Below, piece after piece: positions 17,306 through 26,129 of a stretch of DNA of 34,497 bases. The notes beneath the pieces were generated by a model. That model made no database searches, was not told the DNA's origin, and worked only from the letters and a program-made list of their open reading frames with translations. The translations under genes and the position numbers were made by a program. Origin of the DNA: Syntrophorhabdus sp. PtaB.Bin027 (GTDB taxonomy: Bacteria > Desulfobacterota > Syntrophorhabdia > Syntrophorhabdales > Syntrophorhabdaceae); assembly GCA_002067585.1 (NCBI GenBank), contig MVQO01000147.1, positions 1 to 34,497 on the forward strand, read 5' to 3'. How positions within the stretch are numbered: position 1 is the first letter of the stretch; every line of letters starts with the position of its first letter.

Positions 17306-19501
17306 ATGCCTGAAAAAATTGAATTACCTATTACAGGTATGAGTTGCGCTGCGTGTGCGGCAAGAATAGAAAGAGAACTTAATAAACTGGAAGATATTGG
17401 AGAAGCACGGGTTAACTTTCCGTTAAAAAAAGCAGTTATTGTCCCGAAAAAGGAGCTTGAACTAAAGCAGATCATTTCTCTTATCCGTGACATCGGTTAT
17501 GATGTAGACATTGAAGCGGACGTTACAATACGAGCAAGAAAAGAGGAAGCGGAGCTTAAGCGAGATTTTGTATGGTCAGCCTGTTTTAGCGCCATTGTCA
17601 TGGTTTTTTCTATGTGGATGGTGCTCCCCAATATGCAATATCAGAACTTTATTCTGCTCATACTCACATTGCCCGTACAGTTTTACTTTGGGCTACGATT
17701 TCATAAAGCAACGCTCCTCAATCTGAAGCATCTGACTGCCGACATGAACACCCTCATCTCTGTGGGAACCTCAGCAGCGTTCTTTTATAGCGTTTTTGTT
17801 ACCTTTTTCCCTCACACTGTTATGAAGGTGGGACTGGAACCAATGACCTATTTTGACTCAAGTGCCACTATTATTACTCTGATCCTATTGGGAAGATTTT
17901 TTGAATCTAAAGCAAAAACAAGGACATATACGGCAATTAAAATGCTTTACGAACTTTCTCCCAAAGAGTGTGTTCTTCTTCAGGAAGGAAAGGAAACAAA
18001 AGTTCCAACAGATACTATAGAGGTTGGGAACCTTATCCTGATAAGGCCTGGAGAAAAGGTGCCCATAGATGGGGAAGTGATAGACGGAAATACCTATGTG
18101 GATGAGTCCATGATAACCGGTGAAAGCCTGCCTGTTCATAAAAATGTGGGTGATGAGGTAATTGGTGGAACCATAAATGGTAAGGGTTCAGTTACGGTGA
18201 GGGTTACAAGAATAGGAAAGGACACTGTTCTTGCAAAGGTAATCAAACTTGTTGAAGAAGCGCAGTTTACAAAAGCGCCGGTTCAGAGACTTGCCGACAA
18301 GGTAGCAGGAGTTTTTGTTCCCATAGTTATTCTTATCAGTATTGCTGCCTTCATTGTCTGGTACTTTTTTGGACCTGACCCCAAGTTGACAAACGGGCTT
18401 CTTTCCTTTGTTAGCGTATTGATCATTGCCTGCCCATGTGCCCTGGGCCTGGCTACCCCAACGGCTATTATGGTTTCAACAGGAGTAGGAGCGAAGAGAG
18501 GAATACTAATAAAGAGTGCTGAAGCCCTTGAACTTACGAACAGGGCTAGATACGTTCTCTTTGACAAGACTGGGACCCTCACCGAGGGGGTCATCGTTCT
18601 TGCGGAAAGCATACCACTTGGTAGGCATTCAGAAGAGGAGCTCCTATTTGTTGCATATAACCTTGAAAGGCAGTCTGAACATCCTTTCTCAGAGGCATTA
18701 CGAAAAAAAGCAGAAGAGCTGAAAATTGAAATTAGTAATGTTGATGAGTTTCAGGCCATAGTTGGCAAAGGTATAAAGGGGGCCATCAATGGAATTACGT
18801 ATTATGTTGGGAATCTAACTCTATATGAGGATGTGGGCAGAGTTCTGGATGTGTCAGTGAAAGAGCTCTACCGCAAAGAAGAGTTGTCAGGATGCTCACC
18901 TGTCCTTGTATGGAGCAAAGAAAGTATTATTGGCTTACTTTGCTTCAGTGACCGTGTAAGAGAGGAGTCTAAAGATGTAGTTAGCGATCTGAAATCAATG
19001 GACATTCATGTGGCGATGATTACCGGTGATAGTGAGAACGGAGCAAAAACTATCAGCGAAAAGGTTGGCATTGATCAGTTTTTTTACCGGGTCCTCCCTG
19101 ACCAAAAAGCTGCCTTTGTTGAAGACTTCAAGAAAAAAGGCGTTACTATCATGGTAGGTGACGGCATCAATGATGCCCCCTCCCTTGCAGCATCAGATAT
19201 CGGTGTTGCTATGGGAAAAGGAACAGATATTGCTATTGAGTCGGCAGACGTGGTACTTATGAAGGGACAGCTCTCAAAACTTGTCAGCCTTATCAAGCTG
19301 TCCAAAAAGACCCTTTGGGTTATTAAAGAAAACCTATTCTGGGCATTCATCTACAACATTCTGGGCATTCCCATTGCTTTTGGAGCACTCTACCCCTTTT
19401 TTGGGATACGGCTTGATCCCATGTTTGGAGCGCTGGCCATGATGCTGAGTTCTATCTCGGTTGTGAGTAATTCCCTCCGGTTGAAATTTTTTAAGGAATA
19501 G
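17306..19501 (+). CDS. copA: Copper-transporting P1B-type ATPase
   Basis: The protein has 731 residues. One N-terminal HMA domain (1-70) carries the metal site M-S-C14-A-A-C17. About eight membrane helices follow, with the transport motif C-P-C (~376-378, [12 protein letters not shown]). Also present are the actuator TGES loop (~270), phosphorylation site DKTGT (~D420), the SEHPFSEAL motif (~457), hinge GDGINDAP (~617), and the final-helix M-x-x-S-S pattern ([12 protein letters not shown]) that marks Cu+ pumps. It exports Cu+ (or Ag+) from the cytoplasm using ATP. GAGAGG five bases before the ATG and a good promoter upstream indicate its own transcription unit. No chaperone or regulator lies next to it. 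Confidence 0.95.
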   Translation: MPEKIELPITGMSCAACAARIERELNKLEDIGEARVNFPLKKAVIVPKKELELKQIISLIRDIGYDVDIEADVTIRARKEEAELKRDFVWSACFSAIVMVFSMWMVLPNMQYQNFILLILTLPVQFYFGLRFHKATLLNLKHLTADMNTLISVGTSAAFFYSVFVTFFPHTVMKVGLEPMTYFDSSATIITLILLGRFFESKAKTRTYTAIKMLYELSPKECVLLQEGKETKVPTDTIEVGNLILIRPGEKVPIDGEVIDGNTYVDESMITGESLPVHKNVGDEVIGGTINGKGSVTVRVTRIGKDTVLAKVIKLVEEAQFTKAPVQRLADKVAGVFVPIVILISIAAFIVWYFFGPDPKLTNGLLSFVSVLIIACPCALGLATPTAIMVSTGVGAKRGILIKSAEALELTNRARYVLFDKTGTLTEGVIVLAESIPLGRHSEEELLFVAYNLERQSEHPFSEALRKKAEELKIEISNVDEFQAIVGKGIKGAINGITYYVGNLTLYEDVGRVLDVSVKELYRKEELSGCSPVLVWSKESIIGLLCFSDRVREESKDVVSDLKSMDIHVAMITGDSENGAKTISEKVGIDQFFYRVLPDQKAAFVEDFKKKGVTIMVGDGINDAPSLAASDIGVAMGKGTDIAIESADVVLMKGQLSKLVSLIKLSKKTLWVIKENLFWAFIYNILGIPIAFGALYPFFGIRLDPMFGALAMMLSSISVVSNSLRLKFFKE

Positions 19502-19878
19502 ACGACAGGGAGCAACAGACAACACTTCGTTGTTAAATCTCACGTTGATAGTGTGGTGAAAAAACGCTATTAAATAACAAGTGCCCCATTAATGTGATGT
19601 AACTGTAACAGAAAAATATTACATATATAAAAGTGTGGATTTGAGTTTCATTTTGTTCTCGAACAGGGAAAGCCATCAGAATGCCAGAATGTTGACATGG
19701 AAAAGCTACAGTACACAACCGTGGGACTACGGTGTTGTTATGGGAATGCATATCAAAAAACCCTGATATTCTTGAAATTAGAGTTTTGAGACTGGAATAT
19801 CAATTCGAATGGTTGAATTTGTAGTTTATTCGCTGTAAGCTGATAACAGAAAGTTTTGTAATCATGAAGGAGGTTACT
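19502..19878. other. Gap between copA and the thioredoxin gene
   Basis: No gene supported. A weak bulged hairpin is visible near 19720-19740 (ACAACCGT ... ACGGTGTTGT). No clear terminator for copA and no convincing -35/-10 pair for trxA were found. Confidence 0.4.
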
Positions 19879-20205
19879 ATGAGTAGTGCAGCAGCAGTAA
19901 CAGACAGCGATTTTACGAAAGAAGTCTTGGAGTCAACTATCCCGGTGGTAGTTGATTTCTGGGCTACCTGGTGTGGGCCATGTCAGGTTATGGGACCTGT
20001 GGTTGATGCCATCGCCGGTGAGTATGCAGGCAAGGTAAAGATTCTCAAACTGAATGTAGATGAAAACCAGGCTACTCCTGCAAAGTATGGTGTCAGAGGT
20101 ATACCAACCCTCATTCTCTTCAACAAAGGGGAAGTGGTGGACAGACTTGTAGGTGCCCAACCCAAGTCAAATGTAGAGAATCTACTCAAGAAAGTCATAG
20201 CCTGA
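19879..20205 (+). CDS. trxA: Thioredoxin
   Basis: From the chosen start the protein has 108 residues, standard thioredoxin length. The active site is W-C32-G-P-C35 in FWATWCGPCQVMGP. The cis-proline is in RGIPTLILF, and the closing GAQPKSNVENLLKK helix is normal. It is a cytoplasmic dithiol reductant for ribonucleotide reductase, peroxidases and other proteins. I chose ATG 19879 because AAGGAGG (19867-19873) sits five bases before it; the upstream in-frame ATG at 19864 lies before that site. The thioesterase gene begins one base after its stop, so the two are co-transcribed. No thioredoxin reductase gene is visible nearby. Confidence 0.95.
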   Translation: MSSAAAVTDSDFTKEVLESTIPVVVDFWATWCGPCQVMGPVVDAIAGEYAGKVKILKLNVDENQATPAKYGVRGIPTLILFNKGEVVDRLVGAQPKSNVENLLKKVIA

Positions 20206-20206
20206 A

Positions 20207-20629
20207 ATGGAAGAAAGCAAGAAGGCTATTTACTTTAAAAAGGTTCAGGAAGAACCCCTTGCCAGGCTTTTGAATATTCGTCTGAAGGATGTTGACGATG
20301 GATATGCACTCTGTGAGATGGAATTTACCGAGTCGCTTGAAAATATTTATGGAGCTGCCCACGGCGGCGCAATATTTTCTCTGATTGACGAGGCTTTTGA
20401 GATATCCTCTAACAGCCATGACAACGTTGCAGTGGCCTTGAATATGAACGTTACGTACATGAGAGCACCGAAAAAGAACAGCACCCTTACTGCTGAATCG
20501 CGCGAGATTAACAGAACACGGAGGACTGCATCATACTATATTACCGTTCAAGAAGGCCCGAATCTAATAGCGGTGTGCCAGGCCCTGGTATATGTAAAAA
20601 GTGAGGAAATTCCATTTCTAAAGCAGTAA
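20207..20629 (+). CDS. PaaI-type hotdog-fold thioesterase
   Basis: This 140-residue single hotdog domain has the family signature G-A-A-H-G-G-A-I-F-S-L-I-D-E-A-F, with the HGG turn at the substrate tunnel and the acidic residue in the following helix. NMNVTYMRAPKKNSTLTAES is the usual central strand pair. Such enzymes hydrolyse acyl-CoA thioesters, in the PaaI group often hydroxyphenylacetyl- or other aryl-CoA compounds, in the cytoplasm. The exact acyl group is unknown. The start codon follows the thioredoxin stop by a single base, so translation is probably coupled. Confidence 0.85.
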   Translation: MEESKKAIYFKKVQEEPLARLLNIRLKDVDDGYALCEMEFTESLENIYGAAHGGAIFSLIDEAFEISSNSHDNVAVALNMNVTYMRAPKKNSTLTAESREINRTRRTASYYITVQEGPNLIAVCQALVYVKSEEIPFLKQ

Positions 20630-20645
20630 GAAGTAAATGGTTAAA

Positions 20646-20704
20646 GGTTTGGGATTTCCAAACGTAAGAAATATGGGAATGTGTTTTCCCTTAATTCTTT
20701 ACGT
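20646..20704. terminator. Nested hairpin between convergent genes (possible bidirectional terminator)
   Basis: The outer arms 20662-20670 (ACGTAAGAA) and 20695-20704 (TTCTTTACGT) pair with one bulge, enclosing an inner stem GGGAA (20675-20679)/TTCCC (20686-20690). A separate 6-bp hairpin GTTTGG/CCAAAC precedes it. It lies 33 bases after the thioesterase stop and about 150 bases beyond the end of the convergent bamD-lptA gene. T-tracts are short, so termination strength is uncertain. Confidence 0.4.
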
Positions 20705-20855
20705 ATTGAGTCGTTTCTATGCACAGAAAATGGTAGGCGAGAACCCAAAACCAAGTACCATGTAATATTTCGTTTAGTCGTTGCGGAACAATCATAGCAA
20801 CAGTAAAAATGCTGATAGATGACTGGTGGGGTAGCAACCTTTCACGTCCAACATT

Positions 20856-22175
20856 TCACTGGTTTTTGGGTTTTGGTGTTAGGATGGCTCGAGCCCTCTT
20901 TTCAGGATCTCCCTCAACTACAACCTTGTCTTCATTAATATAATAAGTGATCACATTTCCAGTTATTTTATCCTGACCCTGGAAGACTACAACATCTCCT
21001 TTGAGAATGATTTCCCTCTTTATATTGTCAAAAAAAGCTTCTTGAGCGGTTGCTGTCCTATCCTGTTTGACAATCTTTACACTGCCCTTTGCATAGGCTT
21101 TTGATATCTCGTTTGACTCTTCATTCAAAAATGTTTCAACCACATCTGAAAATATATAGAGATCATCCTGTCTGGCAACAACGCTTCCTTTAAAAACGAC
21201 CATCTTCTCCTTATCAAAACCTTCCATGGTATCAGAGACAATATCGATAGGCTTGGTCCTATCAATGAAACCGAGCCCACTCTTGTCCTTATCAGTCTGT
21301 CCGGCCTGTTGTTTGTCAGGTGTAACCCTTACAGTTTCTCCTTTAGTGGAAGCCTTAATAATCTGGGGGCGTAAGTCAATTTCTCTTCTTTTTGTCGAAC
21401 TCTGGTCTATTGGAGGGAATTCCTTTTTTGAAGACTTGAGGGTTTGTCGCACCCCTCTGCTGTTTGATGATTTGTTCAGCTTGCTATGCGGGTATTCCTT
21501 CTGGAGTTTCTCGATATATTCATTGCTTTTAACAGGATCTCCGAGCGCTTTATACGACATGGCTATGAAATAGAGGGCTTTGTCGAAACCAACAGTGTGC
21601 GGGTATTTTTTTAAGAGGTATTCGAGGCGGGTTATGGCTGCATTATACTGATTTGTTCGGTAATAGAATTCGCCTATATAGAGCTCGCGGTCGGCAAGTT
21701 TCTGATTGAGTCTTTTTATACTTTCTTCTGCGTTGGCCGCATAACTGCTTGATGGATAACGGTTCATGAGATAAGTGTATCGTTCGATTGCCTTCAGGGT
21801 ATAGGCCTGGTCTCTATCTAAAGAAAGGGAGAGTTTTTCATAACACTCACCGATTCGTAAGAGTACATAGGGAATATTTTCATCCTCTGGATGGGCTTTG
21901 AAGAAATCTTCGTAAGTCATCAAGGCCAGATCATAGGTTTTCCTTTCAAAATATGCATCACCGAGCTTAACAGTCGAGATAAGCGCCATGGGATCAAAGG
22001 GAAAGTTATCCCTGACATCAGAGAATTTGTTGATAGCCTTGTCGTATTTTTTTGCCTTCATCAGATTGACCCCTTCGACATAGAGACTACCGGGGTTTTC
22101 TGATTTTTTAACTGGTTTCGATGTACAGGAAAAAAGGACCAGGCATGAAGCTATGATTGCAATGAGACGCGACAT
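20856..22175 (-). CDS. Lipoprotein with BamD-like TPR region fused to an LptA/OstA-like domain
   Basis: This 439-residue protein starts with a lipoprotein signal peptide (MSRLIAIIASC, lipobox LFS-C17). Residues ~28-230 are a run of TPR-like helix pairs with the BamD/YfiO layout (AxxYDKAINKFSDVRDNFP, SSYAANAEE, ALYFIAMSYKALGD). A polar, lysine/serine-rich linker spans ~232-305. Residues ~310-430 form a repeated beta-strand domain of the LptA/OstA type (DIVSDTMEGFDKEKMVVFKG, IFSDVVETFLNEESNEI, GNVITYYINEDKVVVEG). BamD helps insert outer membrane proteins; LptA-type domains bridge LPS across the periplasm. Normal BamD is about 250 residues and lacks the second domain. The start is fixed by the signal peptide. 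Domain calls are good; the joint function is inferred. Confidence 0.85.
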   Translation of the reverse strand: MSRLIAIIASCLVLFSCTSKPVKKSENPGSLYVEGVNLMKAKKYDKAINKFSDVRDNFPFDPMALISTVKLGDAYFERKTYDLALMTYEDFFKAHPEDENIPYVLLRIGECYEKLSLSLDRDQAYTLKAIERYTYLMNRYPSSSYAANAEESIKRLNQKLADRELYIGEFYYRTNQYNAAITRLEYLLKKYPHTVGFDKALYFIAMSYKALGDPVKSNEYIEKLQKEYPHSKLNKSSNSRGVRQTLKSSKKEFPPIDQSSTKRREIDLRPQIIKASTKGETVRVTPDKQQAGQTDKDKSGLGFIDRTKPIDIVSDTMEGFDKEKMVVFKGSVVARQDDLYIFSDVVETFLNEESNEISKAYAKGSVKIVKQDRTATAQEAFFDNIKREIILKGDVVVFQGQDKITGNVITYYINEDKVVVEGDPEKRARAILTPKPKNQ

Positions 22176-22181
22176 TGCTGA

Positions 22182-22190
22182 ATTATAACA
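22182..22190 (-). promoter_or_regulatory. Extended -10 promoter of bamD-lptA with ATG at the expected +1
   Basis: On the minus strand TGTTATAAT is a perfect extended -10 box. Its last base is 6 nt from the ATG at 22175, where transcription would start. No ribosome binding site fits in between, so the mRNA may be leaderless. No good -35 box is seen. Confidence 0.5.
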
Positions 22191-22205
22191 GAAAGAAAAA
22201 AATTA

Positions 22206-22214
22206 TGCTATGTT
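22206..22214 (+). promoter_or_regulatory. Extended -10 promoter of rsmG with ATG at the expected +1
   Basis: TGCTATGTT fits TGnTATAAT at most positions and ends 6 nt before the ATG at 22221, the same spacing as on the divergent side. The two promoters share the 45-bp space between the divergent start codons. Confidence 0.4.
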
Positions 22215-22220
22215 TTATCT

Positions 22221-22835
22221 ATGGGCTTAGAAATGGCTGTGAAACATGGTTTGATATCATTTGATATACCTTACGATGGGGACGTTCTCAAAAATCTCTG
22301 CCTCTATGTAACCGAACTTACAAAATGGAATAGAAAGATTAATCTCGTGGGTCTAAAAAGTGAAGATGTTATTGTTGTTGACCTACTTTATGATGCATTC
22401 TACCTCTATGCCTATGTAAAAAAAGCAGTATCAGTTCTCGACATGGGGTCAGGTGCAGGCATCCTTGCCATTCCTCTCAAAATCCTGAATAAGGAAATGA
22501 AAGTGTTTTCAATCGACAGGACCCTTAAAAAGATTCAATTTCAAAGGCATATCCAGCGGACCTTAAAGTTTAACACATTTTTCCCTATTCATGGTCGCAT
22601 TGAATCGATCGAGGCGTTAAATGTCCAGTGTCTTATCGCTAAGGCGTTTGGCAGCACACTGTCAATTCTGACAAAAGGAGGCCGGCACGTAATAAAGGGT
22701 GGTCATGCTTTTCTACTGAGGGGCATGAAAAGGGAGGTTGAATGTGTAGAGGGTTTTGTTCTCCAAAATCTCATTCCGTACACGCTACCTGATAGTGCAA
22801 AAGCTCGAAATCTTTTTGTTTACCAAAGATATTGA
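22221..22835 (+). CDS. rsmG: 16S rRNA m7G527 methyltransferase (RsmG/GidB family)
   Basis: This 204-residue protein is close to the usual RsmG length. The family N-terminal segment ELTKWNRKINLVGL is at ~32-45. The SAM-binding loop is SVLDMGSGAGILAIPL (~71-86), followed by the acidic loop SIDRTLKKIQFQ. The later part, IAKAFGSTLSILTKGGRHVIKGGHAFLLRG, corresponds to the family's ARAxA...GG region. It methylates N7 of G527 in 16S rRNA using S-adenosylmethionine. The start could be ATG 22221 or 22233. It is divergent from bamD-lptA and stands alone, not beside mnmG or parAB as in many genomes. Confidence 0.88.
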   Translation: MGLEMAVKHGLISFDIPYDGDVLKNLCLYVTELTKWNRKINLVGLKSEDVIVVDLLYDAFYLYAYVKKAVSVLDMGSGAGILAIPLKILNKEMKVFSIDRTLKKIQFQRHIQRTLKFNTFFPIHGRIESIEALNVQCLIAKAFGSTLSILTKGGRHVIKGGHAFLLRGMKREVECVEGFVLQNLIPYTLPDSAKARNLFVYQRY

Positions 22836-22979
22836 CGGATATAAGGTATTTTCAAAATGCCTGTGATCTGAACATACTACCGCAAGATAATGGTTGAGCG
22901 GACGCTACAGGTGCAATTAGAAATATAGGATATGAAAGTGGATTCAGATAGGGCTACACGAACAAATAAGACTGTTCTT
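22836..22979. other. Short gap after rsmG
   Basis: Nothing recognised. No strong terminator was found. Confidence 0.3.
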
Positions 22980-23700
22980 TAACGGTCCCAAAAATACTTC
23001 TGACATTTCAGACATATAGGAATGTACAATACGATCTTACCACCACAGTCTGCTCTTGAGCATGATAAAGGTCATAATAGATCCTAGATGGTATATCCGG
23101 ACAGCAACACCTACTGCCTGGAACCCATACCCCATCCCCTGCATTCGGTTCTGACCATTCAAAATCATGACAGGCTGTGAGGACAAAAAAACTGTAGAAG
23201 GTATGACCTTTTATGGTTTCATTTGATAGAGGATAGACCTGGTATCCGGATGGACTTCATGTTCCGGATGATCTGTTCCACCTACCAGAGTTCCTTCCAG
23301 AGTTCCTTGTACTTTAGTTCCACCTGTTCAGCAGGAAAGGAAAATCTTCTCTTTATAGATAGAAGCAGTATCCCGACCTATTTTCGGACACTTCCAGTAT
23401 ATTTTATTGTCTACAAAGGATCTAGAATTGGCTTTGAGCTTTTCTCGAAGAGTGTCAAGAATAAGCCTGGTATGTATTAAAATATACTATACAACCAGTT
23501 GATCATTCGCAATGGCTTCTTTGGCCTTCAACAGGGAAGGATTTTTAAAAGAGGTGCCCTCGGGGAGATCATCTGGAAAGCACTTTCTTCTACCTTTTTC
23601 ATCTAGATAACCAGGGTAAAGGAAACCTAATTTGGTTTCAAGGCAGACCAAAATTTCTTTGCTGATCATCCATACGCTGGGCAACAGTATCAGATGCAGA
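22980..23700 (-). pseudogene. Decayed IS1634-like (IS4-group DDE) transposase
   Basis: Minus-strand fragments in different frames line up in order with an IS1634-type transposase. They are ISKEILVCLETKLGFLY (near 23670-23620), ILDTLREKLKANSRSFVDNK (from 23462), PAEQVELKYKELW and VEQIIRNMKSI (23338-23245), TIKGHTFYSFFVLT and FEWSE (23230-23155), and FQAVGVAV (near 23130-23108). The core matches the family's ...YKELWQVEQIFR...ETIRGHVFCSFLAL region. A 12-bp tandem duplication (23285-23308) doubles K-E-L-W, a stop replaces the following Gln, and at least two frameshifts are needed. The element is inactive; no intact ends were identified. Confidence 0.72.
23285..23308. repeat. 12-bp perfect tandem duplication inside the transposase remnant
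   Basis: CCAGAGTTCCTT occurs twice back to back. In the decayed transposase frame it duplicates four codons (K-E-L-W on the minus strand), a slippage-type change in a gene no longer under selection. Confidence 0.85.
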
Positions 23701-23980
23701 AGAACTGCTGAAGAAAGGCTTTATTGTTTGAATTGTTAAAATCATTCAAGAGGCTTGCCTATCAAAAAAAACAACATTAACGTGTTCCTTTCTGTGTCTG
23801 AACCATCACTTATACGTATAAAGCCGGTAATCCTATGCCATGATGTTCATTATTTCACAACAATATGCCATATCAATCAGGGCGTATCCATCCAGAAAGC
23901 CATCTGTTTTCTGTACTTGGGAAGGACAATTTTATTTTACTTACAGGCAAGATTGATAGTTCAAACAATATGGGAATGAT
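23701..23980. other. Gap upstream of the transposase remnant
   Basis: No gene supported. It may contain further decayed transposase sequence on the minus strand, but I could not match it to the family. Confidence 0.3.
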
Positions 23981-24613
23981 TTATCGAATAAAACCATAAC
24001 CTTTGATAATAAAGGATATTCCAAAGGTGATAAGAAAAAGGCTGCAAACAAACAGTATGATCTTTATGACCTTGAGGTTGAGGTATCTTCCTCCGAACTG
24101 GACGCCATAAGAGATAAAGCTATACCAGACGAGATCGGATAGGATGTGGCCGATAAAAAAAGCAAGGATACCAGCCATGCCGAGGTTCCTGGCAAACATT
24201 ACATATCCCATGCCAATGGTTATCCACCAGATGAACCAGTATGGATTGGATATGCTCACAATGATGCCGGTGATTACCGGATGCATTCCTGCCTTCTTAC
24301 CACTATCTGATACAGAAAGGTTGTAATTTTTTAAGCCTCTTATAATGTTGTATCCCATGTAGACAAGCACAAGGCCGCCCAGAAATGCAATGCCTGAAAA
24401 TATCATTTGATTATTTAAAAAATTTGCTACGCCGAATACAATAAGGGCGAGAAGAGCCAATTCAAGAATACCATGCCCGAGAACAACAAGAGGCCCCACA
24501 ATACCGCCTTGTTTTGCAGAGCTTCCTATGGTGATTGTCAAAAGAGGCCCGGGCGCCATGGCCCCTGTCAAACCTATTATAAATCCAATGGAAAAAAGGC
24601 TAAACAAGCTCAT
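23981..24613 (-). CDS. LysE/RhtB-family amino acid exporter
   Basis: From the chosen ATG at 24613 the protein has 210 residues and six membrane helices. The family signature G-x-x-x-G-x-x-x-P-G-P-L near the N-terminus (FIIGLTGAMAPGPLLTITIG) and the following KQGGIVGPLVVLGHGILEL match LysE-type exporters. NPYWFIWWITIGMGY is the conserved central helix. They export amino acids or related compounds. The open frame extends to an ATG at 24679, but the added 22 residues are outside the family pattern and would leave only 23 bp before the divergent pxpA start. Being divergent from the 5-oxoprolinase genes, it might export glutamate-type products, but that is only a suggestion. Confidence 0.85.
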   Translation of the reverse strand: MSLFSLFSIGFIIGLTGAMAPGPLLTITIGSSAKQGGIVGPLVVLGHGILELALLALIVFGVANFLNNQMIFSGIAFLGGLVLVYMGYNIIRGLKNYNLSVSDSGKKAGMHPVITGIIVSISNPYWFIWWITIGMGYVMFARNLGMAGILAFFIGHILSDLVWYSFISYGVQFGGRYLNLKVIKIILFVCSLFLITFGISFIIKGYGFIR

Positions 24614-24667
24614 GACATAGTAAACCATAATTAGATATATTTGATAAATAGCAAATTTTTTGAAAAC

Positions 24668-24696
24668 TTGAGCTGACATGTTTTTTCTGTTATATT
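24668..24696 (+). promoter_or_regulatory. Promoter of the pxpABC-liv cluster, leaderless-type spacing
   Basis: TTGAGC (24668-24673), a 17-base spacer and an extended -10 TGTTATATT (24688-24696) are followed by 6 bases and the ATG at 24703. Transcription would start at or within a base or two of the ATG. No Shine-Dalgarno sequence is present. Confidence 0.5.
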
Positions 24697-24702
24697 GGTT
24701 AC

Positions 24703-25482
24703 ATGCGCTATAGTGTCGACGTCAATTGTGACATGGGGGAGTCATTTGGGGCGTACACTCTCGGCATTGATCATGAAGTAATCAAATACATTTCATCTTC
24801 AAATATTGCCTGCGGATTCCATGCGTCTGACCCGGATGTAATGGCAAAGACTGTCGAGCTCTGCAAGAAGCACCATGTAATGGCTGGAGCCCATCCTGGT
24901 TACCCTGACCTTCTCGGGTTTGGACGAAGATACATGGACATGGTAGAGCAGGAGCTTTTACATTGTATAATTTATCAGGTAGGTGCCCTTAAGGGTTTTC
25001 TTGACTATTTTGGTTTGCCCCTCCAGCACGTTAAGCTTCATGGCGCCTTGTACAATTATCTTGTCAACGACGAGAGGTTATCTATTTCGATAGCGTCGGC
25101 AATTCAAAAGGCTTTTGGCGATGTAATATTTTTGACTCTTGGAACAAACAGAACGTCAAAGCTGAAGGAGAACTGCAAGAAGCAAGGGATACGACTTGCA
25201 CTTGAAGCTTTCCCGGACAGGAATTACACAGATGACGGGGAACTTCTATCTCGTAGGCATGAAGAGGCTGTCCTTAAAGATCATGAAAAGATTGCACAGC
25301 GGGCAACCAGGATGGTGAAAGAAAAGGGTATCCCGAGTATTAATGGAAAGTGGCTAGAGATGGATATTGATACCCTGTGCATCCATGGAGACAACGCAGA
25401 AAGTATTGAAGCAGCAAAAATGATCCATAACTTTGTTGCCAAAGAAGGTATAGAAATAAAGCCACTTTGTGAGATTGTGTAA
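24703..25482 (+). CDS. pxpA: 5-oxoprolinase subunit A (LamB/YcsF family)
   Basis: This 259-residue protein has the family signature at its very N-terminus: D-V-N-C-D-M-G-E-S-F-G, which fixes the start codon. NIACGFHASDPDVM, AGAHPGYPDLLGFGRR and VKLHGALYN are the other conserved metal- or substrate-site blocks, and EAFPDRNYTDDGELLSR and LCIHGD complete the family pattern. With PxpB and PxpC it forms the prokaryotic 5-oxoprolinase, which hydrolyses 5-oxo-L-proline to L-glutamate with ATP. It is the first gene of the cluster; pxpB begins 5 nt after its stop. Confidence 0.93.
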   Translation: MRYSVDVNCDMGESFGAYTLGIDHEVIKYISSSNIACGFHASDPDVMAKTVELCKKHHVMAGAHPGYPDLLGFGRRYMDMVEQELLHCIIYQVGALKGFLDYFGLPLQHVKLHGALYNYLVNDERLSISIASAIQKAFGDVIFLTLGTNRTSKLKENCKKQGIRLALEAFPDRNYTDDGELLSRRHEEAVLKDHEKIAQRATRMVKEKGIPSINGKWLEMDIDTLCIHGDNAESIEAAKMIHNFVAKEGIEIKPLCEIV

Positions 25483-25487
25483 AGCAC

Positions 25488-26129
25488 ATGGATTATTCAA
25501 GGTATGGAGAAGATGGTGTAAGAGTGCTCTTTGGTAATACCATCGACCTTGAGACTAACAGAGAAATCCGGAAATTTTACCTCTTTCTTAAATCGCTGCA
25601 CCGTCAAGACATTATAGATATTATTCCATCCTTCAAATCGTGTCTTATCCATTTCAACAACCGATTAACCTCATATGATGACTTTATTGCCTTCCTCAAA
25701 CAAAAGACAGAAAATATTTCATCTGTGCAGATTCCTGAACCAAAGTCCCATGAAATCCCCGTCCACTATGGCGGTGAATACGGGCCTGATATGGAGTTTG
25801 TTTGCTCCTATTCTGGGCTGAATGAAGAAGAAGTGATAGAGATACATTCATCGATCGTATATACAGTGTTCGCTGTTGGTTTTATACCAGGATTTCCTTA
25901 TATGGGAACATTAGACAGAAGAATATACGCACCAAGGCTTGAAACGCCACGCCTCAAGGTACCGGAAGGTTCTGTGGGATTGGCCCAGCTACAAACAGGT
26001 ATTTATTCCTTTGAGTCTCCGGCAGGATGGCGGATTATTGGAAAAACAAACGTTCAGCTTTTTGATGCGACAAAGAAGCCATATAGTCTCCTTCAAATGG
26101 GTGATTTAGTGAGGTTTGTCCCAATATGA
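25488..26129 (+). CDS. pxpB: 5-oxoprolinase subunit B (KipI/carboxyltransferase domain C)
   Basis: This 213-residue protein starts Y-S-R-Y-G-E-D-G-V-R-V-L-F-G as in KipI/PxpB. The conserved block VGFIPGFPYMGTLDRRIYAP is at ~124-143, followed by TPRLKVPEGSVGLAQLQTGI and SPAGWRIIGKT, all typical of the allophanate hydrolase subunit 1/carboxyltransferase C fold. It is the ATP-dependent partner of PxpC in 5-oxoproline cleavage. In Bacillus subtilis the related KipI also inhibits a histidine kinase, but the presence of pxpA and pxpC here favours the enzyme role. Its end overlaps the pxpC start by 4 nt. Confidence 0.92.
   Translation: MDYSRYGEDGVRVLFGNTIDLETNREIRKFYLFLKSLHRQDIIDIIPSFKSCLIHFNNRLTSYDDFIAFLKQKTENISSVQIPEPKSHEIPVHYGGEYGPDMEFVCSYSGLNEEEVIEIHSSIVYTVFAVGFIPGFPYMGTLDRRIYAPRLETPRLKVPEGSVGLAQLQTGIYSFESPAGWRIIGKTNVQLFDATKKPYSLLQMGDLVRFVPI

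Noticed and set aside
23223..23480. 85-codon plus-strand open frame
   Set aside because: The minus strand of the same segment encodes ordered transposase fragments, so the plus frame is a shadow.
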